Below are positions 49,537 through 60,544 of a stretch of 64,000 nucleotides of DNA, in pieces. Made by a program: the position numbers and the translations under genes. The DNA is from Pagrus major (Eukaryota; Chordata; Actinopteri; Spariformes; Sparidae), in assembly GCF_040436345.1 (NCBI RefSeq), contig NC_133215.1:19847306-19911305 (forward strand). The letters run 5' to 3'. The first letter of the stretch is position 1, and each line of letters begins with the position of its first letter. A model generated the notes under the pieces. That model was not told the DNA's origin, made no database searches, and saw only the letters and a list, made by a program, of their open reading frames with translations.

Positions 49537-51535
49537 ATGTCCGGCGAGGAGCACAGCCTGTCCGAGGCGGAACTGAGTCCAGGAGGGTCAGACGATGGTC
49601 ACTCACTGTCACCCACTCAACCCGGAGCGCCACCCGGCCAGGACTCACCTCTGGCCGGGCCGCCGCAGCAGCTGGCCGCGCTCTGCGTCGCGGATGGCAG
49701 CGGGGACGACGGAGGCAGATCCGAAGCCAAATCAGAGGAGGAAGACGACCGCTTCCCGATCGGCATCAGGGAGGCGGTCAGTCAGGTGCTGGACGGATAT
49801 GACTGGACACTTGTGCCTATGCCGGTGCGCGTAAACAACGGGAACAAAGCGAAGCCCCACGTCAAGAGGCCCATGAACGCCTTCATGGTGTGGGCGCAGG
49901 CGGCGAGGAGGAAGCTGGCCGACCAGTACCCCCACCTGCACAACGCGGAGCTCAGCAAGACCCTGGGCAAACTGTGGAGGTTTGTATGAGACAGAGAAAG
50001 AACAGTGTGGCCATACAGCGGCAGATTTCCTGTGTAGTCTGTGCGTAAAGGATACGTTGAGATGTAGATACTAAACTGCAAAAGTGGGCGAATTATGAAC
50101 TTAAATTGGGGAAAAATGCGCCTCTTGTTGTGTTTCTTTAATTTGATGCACAATATGTCCTAAAAATTGGTTTATACCAGCCTAAATGGCGCGTTTTACG
50201 CTCCTCCTTTCCTGTCTTTATCCATTACGCACGGCACTGAGTGCGGCGATCTTTATAATTGTCAGACACGCACTTATTAAATACTTTCACATTAACCCAG
50301 ACGGTTTATGAGACTAAAATCACTCCTTGTTTTTCTCCCCCCAGGCTGCTGAACGAGAACGACAAGAGGCCATTCATCGAGGAGGCGGAGAGGCTGAGGA
50401 AACAGCACAAGAAGGACTACCCGGAGTACAAGTACCAGCCCCGGAGACGCAAAAACGGCAAACTGGCGCCTGCTAGTGAGTCCGATAGCCAGGGGGAAGG
50501 GGAGGCCAGCCACTCCCAGTCACACTACAAAACCCTGCATCTGGAGCACAATGGCGGGGCTGGATCTCCTCTGGGTGACCTGCACCACCACCACCATCAC
50601 CACCACCATCCTGCTGGTAGGTGGCTCACAGGTTCTGATTTTGGATAATAATTTTACCCATAATTCCAAATTCAAAGTAACACTTATAATATGGCACGAA
50701 GAAAAAAAACGTTCACCTGACCATGTTGTCCCTCCTCTTTCCTCTAGGTCAGGGTCACAGCCCACCCACGCCCCCCACCACCCCAAAGACAGAGCTCCAG
50801 TCTGGGAAGCTGTCAGATGCCAAGAGGGAGGGGGCAGCAGGAGCGGCCGGAGGATCAGGAGGGTCCAGGGGAGCCCTCGGGGTGGGAGCCGAAGGGGCAT
50901 CCGGTGGTCCATCGTCATCGAGCACCAAGCCCCACATCGACTTTGGCACCATGGACATCGGCGAGATAAGCCACGAGGTGATGTCCAACATCGAGCCGTT
51001 TGACGTGAACGAGTTCGACCAGTACCTCCCCCCAAACGGCCACCCGCAGAGTGTGACTGGGGCTCCTTCTGCTGGATCCTCGGCCTCATCTTACGCCTAC
51101 GCCCTGGCTGCTGCTAGTGGCCACTCTGCCTGGCTCTCCAAACAGCAGCAGCAGCCTCAGGCCTCCCCATCTTCCTCCGACCCCTCCAAGGCCCAGATCA
51201 AGAGCGAGTCTGCGTCCGGGAGCCACTACGCCGAGGCCTCGTCCTCTCCCTCCTCAGGCACCCACGTCACCTACACCCCGCTGAGCCTCCCTCATTATGG
51301 CTCTGCTTTCCCCTCGCTGGCCTCCAGGGCTCAGTTCGAGTACGGAGAGCACCAGGCCCCAGGGGCGTACTATGCCCACTCCAGCCAGGCCCCGGGGCTG
51401 TACTCAGCCTTCTCCTACATGGGCCCTACACAGAGGCCTCTGTACACTACCATAGGAGACCCCTCCAGCGTGGCCCCCTCTCACAGCCCCACACACTGGG
51501 AGCAGCCTGTTTACACCACACTCACAAGACCTTGA
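49537..51535 (+). CDS. sox10: sox10, SoxE HMG-box transcription factor
   Basis: Nuclear transcription factor required for neural crest, pigment cells, enteric neurons and glia. Exons: 49537-49979, 50345-50616, 50748-51535; 500 residues (human 466). Seen: N-terminal [12 protein letters not shown] typical of Sox10, SoxE dimerisation domain at about 70-103 ([19 protein letters not shown]), HMG box at about 106-184 ([20 protein letters not shown]), K2 region at about 300-340 ([16 protein letters not shown]), a possible SUMO site IKSE, and the Sox10 C-terminal activation end [11 protein letters not shown]. The first HMG intron splits the Arg codon at LWR, as in other SoxE genes. Sox8/Sox9 are excluded by the N- and C-termini. 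Oddities: Gly replaces the usual Cys in the FPxCIREA motif, and nine consecutive His sit at 228-236. The ATG has A at -3. Confidence 0.97.
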
Positions 51536-52925
51536 GGGAGACCAGCTGAGCAGAGGGAAATATGGGAAGTGTGTGAGTGGATCTGTGTGTCTGTACAAAT
51601 ATGTGAGCGTGTGTGCGTGTATGTGTGTGCCCGTGCCATATTGATGTTATATTAGAGGTTTTTACTTTTTTAGCCATTATAATGCAAGACGCATCCACGG
51701 GGCCTTACACAGTTTAAAAAGAAACAGCCACAAACTCACACAATGTAAAGTGTGAATCAACAGCCAATCAAAAAATAAATAAAACCTTAACAAACGTGTG
51801 CCATCATGAGTTTATAAGTTGGGATGTACAGCGAGTGTGTATAAGAGAGGAAGACGAGCGAGACGCTGAGAGTGACTCTGATTTGACCCAGAGGTGACGG
51901 GGTTGGACTGACATAATCAGACTTTATTAACCAAACTAAAGCCGATGTTTTTTTGATGTTATTGTGTTATTTTATATGAGTAGTAAGTTTATTGTCGTTG
52001 TTGATATCCTAGGGTGTAACTTTATTGTGACTGATTTGATATTACACTAATACATCTTGCACCACTGCTTTGGGAAAAGCACGTTCTGTTTCAACAAGAT
52101 GTTCCCTGGGGTTGTTTTTATCTCGTGGCCAGAAAAGGATAGTTGCAACCTTTTTCTTTTTCTTTGTAGATAGCACACTCTTTACTTCTGTCCTCTCATT
52201 ATTACTTCACTGAACTGAAAAATTAAGCATTTTAAGGGGAAAAATAGGAAAAAGAGAGGGAAAGAGAGCTCTTAAAGATGTTTTTCTGCTTATCGCTCAG
52301 TCTTGGACACTTACCTCAACTCTGTTCATTTTGTGCCAATAGCGAAGGAGGAACTCGACTCTGGATACCTGATAAAATGATGCTGAAGGTATTCAAAACG
52401 ACTGCTTTTTAAGTGCCTAACATTTTGCTGATTCACATCTGATTTATCCAATAACTGAGTTAAAATCTATAAGTACAAGGTCTCAACCAAATCTCTTCAG
52501 ATAATTGGCCAGCTTTGGGTCCTACTTAAGGATTAGAATCACATGTACGACCGCTCTGCACTGCATGTAGGCCAAAAGCATGTTTGTCGTCTTTACAGTT
52601 TTTTCCTATGTTGTGCCCAAATAGCCCTCTTCCTGTTCAGCAATGTGAATAATGGTCATTACCACAGGCTTCACCTGTATTACGTGATGCATACTTTATC
52701 ATTTTATACTGACCCTCTTACCATGTAGCCATTATTTTGTTGTGTAAGTAATAATGCATCGTGTGTCACACCTTCGCTTCTTCCATTTTGTAAAATTCTG
52801 GATAGTTTTGTAAAGTGTTTGCTATACATTCACTTGAGTATTTTTGCTTCCATACGAGAAAAGCAATGTTGAAATATTATTGTTGTCATCTATTAAATCA
52901 ATTTATTTATAAAAAAGAAAAAGAT
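51536..52925 (+). other. sox10: sox10 3' UTR
   Basis: AATAAA at 51774-51779 and a distal ATTAAA at 52892-52897 followed by a GT/T-rich stretch suggest alternative short and long 3' UTRs of about 0.26 and 1.4 kb. No open frame of interest. Confidence 0.55.
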
Positions 52926-54219
52926 GCCTGTGTAAGAGCGTTTATTTGATGGTTCAGAGATAACACGTGGAGCAGTGAGCAAGTGAAGGGTGAAAGAAAA
53001 TAAATTAAAAACACGCTGCTGACGTGTGAACTGTAATAACAACACATTCAGTGCCCCTCCGACCTAAGCTGTTTAGTGTGTTTGTGTGTGTGGTAGGCTA
53101 AAATTGACTACTAATTCCCCACATTTAATCGGCTGGGGACTGCGTGTTACTGAGAAAGACAAAGAGAGCCATTCAGCAAGGGAGAGGGACAGAGAGAGAG
53201 TGAAGGGGTGGGTGTAAAGAGCCAGAGGCAAGGCCAATTTCAGCTCAGTAACCAGCGTACACTTGGACTTTTGTACATGGCTTTGCTTTCCCTCTGCCCT
53301 CTCCTCTCCACCTGAGGCTCCCTCCCTGCCTCCACATTCAGCTGCTGTTAAAACCCATTCAGCGGGCATCCAAAATCAAAATGTCAAGCTCATTGTACTG
53401 GCTTTCTGTTTGAGGGAGGTGCAAGACAAATATGATGATAGAGGTGGGGATCTTTTGCAAAAAAAAAGTGATATTATCTTGAATGAGTGGTGAAGCTATT
53501 CACAGAGCAGCACAAACCTTTAAAAAACATTTATTTTTCTAAGAAACATCATTAATTTTATAAGCTACACTTTGAATTTAAAGGGTTGGCCCTAAGAGAA
53601 CTTGACAGAATCGTTCTGTGAGCAAGGAAAGAAAATTGATAATGAAGCGGGAAGGGGAAAAACTAGTTAGATAAAAATATAAAAAAGGACAATTATTTTA
53701 ACTGCTGTGGTTCAAGATTCAGGCCAGCCTCTTTGGCGGCTACAGAAACCATAAATAATCCTTTAATCGCATAAAAAACATTCAGGGTGGAAATTCAGGA
53801 ATTGGAAAATGTATGATCATTGCACTGAAAATCACTGTTGTAAAAAGTAAAAATCTCGTGATGAAATATTATTTTGGTAAAAGTGAAAGTCAACATTACC
53901 ATTATCATTATTTGATATTAAATGTATTGAAGTATCAGAAGTAATTTTATTGCAATAAATGTACTGAAGTGTTGTTAAAGTAAAGTATACATATATTTAC
54001 ATGCATGTATTGTTTATATGGGTTAACATTCAGTCAGTATTCAGCATTTTTCTAAATATCAGACTGAAGGCAAGGCAAGTTTATTTGTATAGCACAATTC
54101 AGTCAATCAGTGTTTTCTTTTATCCAAATGCTGATAAAATCATTTTAAAATGTGCTACTTTGGCTCTGATGCAGCAAATCTGCAAAGTAACTTGTAACTA
54201 AATATATCAAATAAATGCA

Positions 54220-54744
54220 GTGGAGAAAAAAGTACAATATTGGGCTTCAAAACTTGTGGAGTGGAAGAATAAAGTAGTAAAAAAAATAAATAGAAGTAAT
54301 CATCTAAAGTACAAGGACATTAAATCTTTTTTTAATTATAGTACTGGAATAAATGAATTCACTGACATTCCATCACTGCAGAAAATAACCCCTTTGGACA
54401 TGTGGGGATTTTTGATGAAAAAGAAGTTAACAAGGATGCAAAATTTTAAAAAAGCATTGAAAATACACCATAGAAAAGTATTTTGTGCAAAGCAGGCATC
54501 AGGGCCACAGATAGTTATTGGACTATTATTTATTGAGTTACTTGACAAAATTGATTACTTGCTAATTTTTTGGGAAACACGCACCATCAGGCACAGTATC
54601 CACTCAAATTTAAAGGACCCTGACAAAGAGGATGTCAATGAGGTCCCGTGGCAGCACATTTGTGAGACCCCTGAGCAGTTTAATCCCCCCATGTCTGTTT
54701 TATGTCACACACTTCATCTTTGCAAGTGGAACCGTTTGACATAA
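54220..54744 (+). other. unassigned open reading frame, 174 codons
   Basis: The frame is open from 54202 to a TAA at 54742-54744. Position 54220 is GTG and the first ATG in frame is codon 61 (54400). The product is Lys/Ile/Phe-rich in its first half and ends with an acidic EDVNEVPW and CHTLHLCKW segment. No domain was recognised. There is no promoter, splice signal or Kozak context of note, and the stretch is bordered by transposon fragments. It is probably a decayed mobile-element frame or chance in AT-rich DNA. Confidence 0.2.
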
Positions 54745-55007
54745 TATTGCAAGGGATGCATGTTGATTAATATGATGTGTCCCTGATGAATAAATACAAT
54801 ACAAAAAATTGAGGTAGATGAAGATGTAAAAAATAAGGTTTGATGTTTGTTTAAAATCAATCCAGCTGTTCAGATTACCAATAATGCAACGTAACAGGTA
54901 AAGTTATTCAATCATGGTATATCTTGGTAAAATTTTCTACCTAGCCTTACTTCACTTCTACCACTCTAAATCGCAGAGGGAAACATTGTATATTTTATAC
55001 CACTGTA

Positions 55008-55270
55008 TTTATAACTGCCTCCAAAGAGATTATGTTTTCACCGGTGGCTGTTTGTTTGTTTCTAGTTGCTTGCTTAGTTGGTTTGTCAGCAGGATTACAC
55101 AAAAACTACTAAACGGATTTACCTGAAACTTGGACGGGGGATGGCTGCCAGCCCAAAATAAACCCCATTCACTTTATTTGCAGATCAGGATAACAGGACA
55201 GATCCAGGGATTTTTTCTCACTTTCTTTAACATTGCGAGATAGGGTGTTTTTTGAATAATGCATGTACCT
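55008..55270. repeat. dispersed repeat, AGTAGAGTGCATACCTCC family (reverse copy)
   Basis: Reads as the reverse complement of the copies at 26797 and 29752: CTCCAAAGAGATTATGTTTTC, then GGTTTGTCAGCAGGATTACA and ACGGATTTACCTGAAACTTG. Confidence 0.5.
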
Positions 55271-55848
55271 TGATGAAAAATATCAGGTGCTACTTCTAGT
55301 TTGACAGCTGTAATTGTTACATACTTAGCATAATACATATTACATACAATGCATAGGATCATCCTAATATGATTCTATGATAATCACTGATACATATTAG
55401 TGATGTATTAACACGTGAACAGCATGTCATTGTTGCACCTGTTGAAATGGAGCTAATTTGAACTATTATGATACTGTTGATTCGATAAATCTGTGACAGT
55501 GCTTCATATTTCACAGGATGATCCTATGCATTGTATGTAAAATTGTATTATGTTAAGTATAATTTTGCATATATTTAATCAGTACTTTGACTTTGAGTAT
55601 ATTTTACTGATGTACCACTTTTAATGACTTTCACTTGGGGGTATTGAGATATTACTGACATACAGGCTATGCATCAAATCAAAAGCAGGACATGAATATA
55701 ACACGCGCATTTACCTGTTAATTAGTCTTTCTGTAAAAGTCTTGCGTTTTCAGATGATTTCCAGGTAAGTCTCCAGACCAGCTGGTGGCGGTAGTGTGCC
55801 TTTAAAAAAAAAACAAGAAGAAGAAGAAGACGAAGAAGAAGAAGCGTG

Positions 55849-55856
55849 TGACGTCA
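55849..55856 (+). promoter_or_regulatory. rnaseh2a: CRE palindrome TGACGTCA in rnaseh2a promoter
   Basis: A full cAMP/ATF response-element palindrome lies just upstream of a GGGGCGCC segment and about 420 bp before the rnaseh2a ATG. A short 5' UTR with a donor-like AA|GTAAGA (55922) follows, so the transcript probably starts near 55870-55900. An AAG trinucleotide repeat ends 6 bp upstream. Confidence 0.55.
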
Positions 55857-56274
55857 CTTCAGGGGCGCCAAATCTACAGCAGACACAAACACAACACTGA
55901 GCTCTGTCACCGTCTAAATAAGTAAGAACTATCGTTAACGTCGCCTTTATTCATGTGTATGATAATATGTGATACTTTACTGTTTTTTTCGCAACAGACT
56001 GAAATACTCATTTGAACAGACGCAACAAAAAAGTGTCAATTTGAGCGTCTCGAAGCGAATCAACAGCGTGTAGCATTTAGCTAATGTTTCAGTATGAACA
56101 TAACAAGTCAGTACAAGAGCTAACATCAGCTAACCTCTCAGTGTGTCGGTCAAGTCGTCAGGAGCTGCAGTAAACGAAAAGACACACTTTGTTTTCGAGT
56201 TAAAGCTAGAGTTGTTTATTAAAACTAAAAGGTAAGTGTTTCATTATTGAATGTTTGCCTCTCAGCCAGCTGTC

Positions 56275-59200
56275 ATGGACCTGAGCCCGTTTGAAACAGA
56301 CAACTCGGTCAGCTGCCGACTGGCCTCTCAGATCCCTGACGTCTGCCGGACTGAAGACTGCTGTTTGGGCATTGACGAGGCAGGCAGGGGGCCTGTGCTG
56401 GGTATGCTGTTACTAAACTTCTTAACAGAAAAACATGTCTTATAAGTTTGCATCGTTACCTCTCGTGTTGCAGTCGTCCATAATGTATCGTGGAGATAAT
56501 GATTTGATTTACTGTCAACCATGGTGTGAATGCATTGTCCATTTCCTTCCACTGTATTGTGTTTCATGTTTTGTGATCCAGGGCCCATGGTGTATGGAAT
56601 ATGTTTCTGTCCAATTTCCAAAAAGGAGGAGCTGAAGAACTCGAAAGTGGCAGGTAATGCCGTTATCTTACATCTCTGCTGATGCACTCCTTGAATTCAC
56701 TGTCTTGTCTCTGAAGTACCTGACCAAATGCGGAGTGAGCCAATTCAGCTCAAGCTGAATAATTAATACATAATTTTTCCTTCCACAGATATAAAGTAAA
56801 TTCTTCATTGCGCCCCCAGTTATGTTATATTATTACATAAACAAACTGATGTATTTTGTCACTCTCCTGTCAGACTCAAAGACTCTAACAGAGACAGAAA
56901 GAGAGAATCTTTTCGAAAAACTGGATGAAGCCAAAAGTTACGTTGGCTGGGCTCTGCAGATCCTCTCACCAAACACCATCTCTACCAGCATGTTACAGAG
57001 GTATTTGGCTCATGAAGTATACTGCACACAGAGACTTGTTCTTTTTTTGTAAACTGTACTCTATATTCTCACCCTTTATAAAATGTCTTTTGTCAGGACG
57101 AAATACAACCTGAATGCCCTTTCACATGATACAGCAATTGGTCTAGTACAGTATGCATTGGACAGTGGAGTACAGCTCAAAGAGGTATGTACAAGTAATT
57201 ATTATGAAAGGTTCACAGATAGTGTTTTTAGATTTCATAGTTTGCAGTCCATGTGAAATATGTCCACTTTTATGTACTGTACAATAGGGCTTCAACTAAT
57301 GACTGTTTTTATTATTCGAGAAGTATGCTGATTATTTTCAGGATACATCGATTAATCGTTCAGTTTGTAAAATGTCAAAAAATTGCTTCTTTTGTCCAGC
57401 CAACAGTCCCAAGACAAAAAAAAGCATTATAATCCTTACATTTAAGAAGCTGGAACCTGCAAGTGTTTGACTTTATAGCTTGAAAAATGACTGAAACATT
57501 TAGTCGATTATCATAATAGTAGGCAGCTTTTTTTAGATGGACTAATTTATTAATTGACTAATTGTTGAAGCTCTACTCTACAGAATACATTCAACTGATT
57601 CAAGATGAAATGGGTCAACCTCGGACAACATATTCTCATTGTCTCTCATCCGTCTTTTTACTTTGTGCTTTTCTGTTTTACTTGGCCTCTCTGGTCTTCT
57701 TCAGGTATTTGTGGACACAGTCGGCCCAGCAGACAAATATGAGGACAAACTGTCGAAGCTGTTCCCGGGTATTGAGGTGACTGTGAGGCCAAAGGCCGAC
57801 TCCCTCTTCCCCATCGTCAGTGCAGCCAGTATCTGTGCGAAGGTTAGTGACCACTAGCCCGCTGGATCTCTGTGTCTTTCTCATGTCATTCACCTGACTA
57901 TTACCATTTGTTGAGGGTTTGAGGCTGAGGTTGAAAAGATAATGTGGGCACTGGACTATAACATTGCCTTTGAAAGTTTTGCTCTGCTAGTCATGATGAC
58001 AGAGCGCAGAACGTAAACACACAAGGCTTGTTTGAGATCAGCCAGTCCTGCGCAGAATCAGTCAGAGGGGATTGTCGTACAATGCATGCCGGTTAGATTT
58101 GTGTCTGACTTGATCCTGGCGTCGTGAGACTTTATGTAACAACAATAGGAGACTGCATACAAACTGATATGTGGGCCTGATAAGTAAATGTTAATAAATC
58201 GAAATCAGATCTAGAAGGATGTGAATGTTTCCGTGTCTTCCTGTACAGACTGAAGGCTGCTGGAAAATGTCCAACTTTACCGCAGCTTTTTGTCTCTGCC
58301 AATGTTGCTCATTCCTGCTCTCATCAGCTTTCCACCCGAGGCCCAGTTCAGCGTTAAACAATCCTCCAGTTTTGAAACGTCAAAACAAACTCGTCTGATG
58401 CTTGCTGCTTCATCGTCATTAGGAGACAGAGAGGAATTAAAAAAATTCCAGGTAGTAGCACTGTTTGTCAAGGAGTTTATCAATATTTTGATACTGACCA
58501 GTCCAGAACCAGCTCCAATTTAGTGCCAGTTCTTGATACCCATCCTTAGTAAGTACAACAACAACACCGCCATATAATGCACCTGACAGGCATCATTATG
58601 TCTGTCTCCCTGTCAACTCTGACTTGATGTGTCAAAGCACAATTGACAAAATAAAACTGGTTTGTGGCTGCAGATTTTTAAACAATGTTTGTTGAGAAAG
58701 TGAAATGCTGCGAGTACTTGACCAATCAGAAACCATCTCTGCTGCAAGCTCCACCCCTAAAGTTCATGTACTTTTGGAAAGTACTGCGCTCTGAGCGGGG
58801 GAATTTTTGGGGGAGTAAAACAATGTCCCTGGCACTAAATTAAGACCCTGGTCCCTGTGGTAGAAATGTTCAAAGGTTCCTAGCCCCTGGGCAATGTTCC
58901 TGCGGTGGAATCGTGGCTTTAGTCAGCTGAATACAGACTTCTGGTGTCGCCAGCAACGTAAGATGATCAGATGAGTGCTCTTAGGGTTGGGAAGATTAAA
59001 GAAAAGTGCTCAGTGTTTCATGTGTGAATATGCAGTTTTCACAGTTGTCAAGACTTCTTTCATGGTAGTCCTTGTTAAACCAGTGGGCTTAATTCAAGAT
59101 AATAAAGCCAGTGTTTCCCCTATAGTTCCTTCATTAGCATGTGCCAGTGAATCACGGACATACAATCAGGCACAACGGCATCGCCACTGAAAAGATTCAG

Positions 59201-60544
59201 AGGAGACACTGATGGTCTCTGCGATATGTCCGAAATCTCAGATCCCAATATAGGTAATTTCATATCTAGAGGAGACGTATCATGATATTGCACATTTTCT
59301 GTAAATTCAATGAATAAATAGTTTTGCCTAAACCACATCCATGCGACAGAAGTAGCCCCTCATTTAGGTACCAGCTCTTGTGACCTTCTCCTGTTCGCAG
59401 TTATCCTGTTCTGTGTCACATTCACCCTCCTTCATGTTTTTTTGTGTTGCCTTCATGCAAAAGAAGGCTAAGAGTCGTCCAAGTCACGAAAAATATTGCC
59501 TCAAAGAGTGCAATATGCGATCTACTGAAAGCTAACGTTTACCAGTGCTGAAAAGCTCAGTGTCCACATTTTAAGCTTTGTTCAAAGTTGACCAGTAGTT
59601 TTTCTGATGCTATTTGCTTATTTTTAAGGTGGCCAGAGATCGTGTTGTAAAGGCCTGGAACTTTATTGAGGACCTGGGAGAGGTGGATACAGACTACGGC
59701 TCAGGATACCCCAACGGTACAGCAACAATCCAATTATTATAATCTTACCATAATGACATCAAGGTGTAAGGAACACTTTTTAAAAGTATTGAATTTAAAT
59801 CAGCCTTTATGTGCACTTGGACTGTTATTAGACATGCAGTTTCTAAAAATCTGTATACCGATATGTTTTCCTGCATTTCAGACCCCAAGACTAAAGCATG
59901 GCTCCTAAAGCACCTGGACCCTGTGTTCGGTTACCCTCAGTTTGTTCGATTCAGCTGGAGCACTGCCCAGACCCTGATGGACAGCAAGGGTGTGGCAGTC
60001 CACTGGTAAAGAGCGTTCAGACGTGATTTGACAAACTATTTTGGAGTTAAAGAGGAATTCTACCGAAAACCTGACTTGGTGATTCAAAGAAAATGACTGT
60101 TAGAGAAAATTAGTCTAGGTATTTATTACCAAGGTAAGAGGAACTTCCCAAACACATTAAAATGGTTTCCAGTCTTTTCCCATAGAAGTAAAGTAACTTG
60201 ACAAAAATGATTTTTCAGAATTGCTTTGTAATGAGTCTGTCTGTCTTAATACTTGAACGTATCTGAAAACCACAGTCCTTTCAATTTCCAGGTCACGCTT
60301 AATGTGCATGCAAATCATTTGACTTTAGGGGACAAGTGCTAACCACAGTGTAAAAATCAGTTTCATTAAATCTGTCCTCAGGGATGATGATGAGGAGGAC
60401 GGGGAGAAGGCGGCACAGAGGAAGAACAACAAGTCCATGTTGTCCTACTTCGGTGCATCAGCTGGAGGTAACGACAGAAAGCAGACCCACCAGACACACC
60501 GCTTCTTCACTGATCGGAGGCTGAAGAGCCTCGACACACTCTGA
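56275..60544 (+). CDS. rnaseh2a: rnaseh2a, ribonuclease H2 catalytic subunit A
   Basis: Catalytic subunit of nuclear RNase H2. It cuts RNA in RNA:DNA hybrids and removes single ribonucleotides from DNA, as a complex with subunits B and C. Exons: 56275-56401, 56582-56653, 56874-57000, 57097-57184, 57705-57842, 59629-59716, 59882-60005, 60382-60544; all phases agree; 308 residues (human 299). Seen: catalytic Asp34 and Glu35 in [13 protein letters not shown], Asp142 in VFVDTVG, Asp170 in RPKADSLFP, and the [14 protein letters not shown] motif with the Tyr that senses the ribonucleotide. Residues D34/E35 keep the human numbering. The start MDLSPFE matches human MDLSELE and has G at -3; an in-frame ATG at 56251 would add 8 residues in a weak context. 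The C-terminal tail is longer and more charged than in human. Confidence 0.96.
57288..57575. repeat. dispersed element in rnaseh2a intron 4
   Basis: Begins AGGGCTTCAACTAATGACTG and ends ATTGACTAATTGTTGAAGCTC. The ends are inverted repeats (GCTTCAACTAAT / ATTGTTGAAGCTC). The interior contains ATCGATTAATCGTT and TTTAAGAAGCTGGAACCTGC, familiar from a very common fish repeat. Confidence 0.75.
57843..59628 (+). other. rnaseh2a intron 5, no exon seen
   Basis: The largest intron of the gene (1.79 kb). It contains non-coding interspersed sequence (58190-58920, including CAATCCTCCAGTTTTGAAAC and TTCCTAGCCCCTGGGCAATG) with no splice-flanked open frame. Confidence 0.5.

Larger units (their letters stand above)
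52926..55848. other. intergenic sox10-rnaseh2a
   Basis: AT-rich DNA with repeat fragments: a hAT-like copy at about 53830-54230, the common fish string GGCAAGGCAAGTTTATTTGT at 54068, and a reverse copy of the AGTAGAGTGCATACC family at 55008-55270. It also holds one unassigned open frame (54220-54744) and an AAG repeat at 55814-55843. Confidence 0.5.

Noticed and set aside
50520..51089. 189-codon minus-strand frame opposite sox10
   Set aside because: Shadow of the GC-rich sox10 last exon.
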